DNA of 58,480 nt from an uncultured Robinsoniella sp. (GTDB taxonomy: Bacteria > Bacillota > Clostridia > Lachnospirales > Lachnospiraceae). The notes beneath the pieces are model-generated. The model worked only from the letters and a program-made list of their open reading frames with translations, was not told the origin of the DNA and did no database searches. The position numbers and the translations under genes were made by a program. The stretch covers positions 1 to 58,480 of the forward strand of contig UQCR01000031.1 of the NCBI GenBank assembly GCA_900539655.1, read 5' to 3'. Position 1 is the stretch's first letter, and every line of letters begins with the position of its first letter. This document shows positions 58,472 through 58,480 of this stretch, one piece after another.

Positions 58472-58480
58472 ATAAATAAA

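Overview
This window reads as chromosomal core sequence from a Gram-positive anaerobe of the class Clostridia, most likely family Lachnospiraceae (inference). The grounds are a dgt-dnaG-rpoD-trmK-nif3 block, a two-subunit PyrB/PyrI aspartate carbamoyltransferase, a class A RNase P RNA, a CsoR-controlled copper operon, YesM/YesN-type carbohydrate regulation, strong AGGAGG ribosome sites and moderately AT-rich DNA. I see no prophage, insertion sequence, CRISPR array, tRNA or rRNA. Almost everything is on the minus strand; the plus-strand exceptions are a HAD phosphatase (6063), a CmpB-like membrane protein (21313), pyrBI (22448) and argG (57248).

Layout. 300-1857: alpha/beta hydrolase and a GNAT acetyltransferase carrying six 18-bp tandem repeats. 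2065-4927: copA-csoR-copZ behind one promoter with a CsoR-type palindrome. 4955-7110: divergent PHP phosphoesterase and HAD phosphatase. 7145-17366: one long co-directional run, folC-folE-HD-folP-folBK-pheA-DUF815 ATPase-ppx-ppk (folate synthesis, phenylalanine branch point, polyphosphate turnover), with a promoter and a roughly 200-nt leader upstream of folC. 17712-21161: an AraL-like/AraM-like pair and a LacI regulator. 22381-24319: pyrBI, tandem hairpins, rnpB. 24327-32920: nucleoside kinase, cation/proton antiporter, then the macromolecular-synthesis block. 33051-39276: one operon, comEA-like lipoprotein, response regulator, histidine kinase, GerMN lipoprotein, comEC. 40420-49048: a sugar ABC importer with a TIM-barrel hydrolase and its YesMN-type two-component system. 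49216-52196: a class B penicillin-binding protein split by a frameshift, behind a promoter with two BlaI/MecI-type operators. 52293-58471: argCJBD divergent from argG, with ARG-box-like palindromes over both promoters.

The window is mostly conventional metabolism. The signals best worth a second look are non-coding or architectural: (i) a small palindrome that ends in a Shine-Dalgarno block, lying directly before four unrelated start codons and explaining spurious N-terminal extensions; (ii) the frameshifted, apparently beta-lactam-responsive PBP; (iii) the RR-HK-GerMN lipoprotein trio, resembling actinobacterial MtrA-MtrB-LpqB, bracketed by competence genes; (iv) an inverted-repeat-bounded leader before the folate operon; (v) the hexapeptide repeat linker in the GNAT; (vi) an HD hydrolase with a conserved-looking cysteine cluster placed where a pterin triphosphate hydrolase is missing. 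All positions and motifs were read by eye; no database search was possible.
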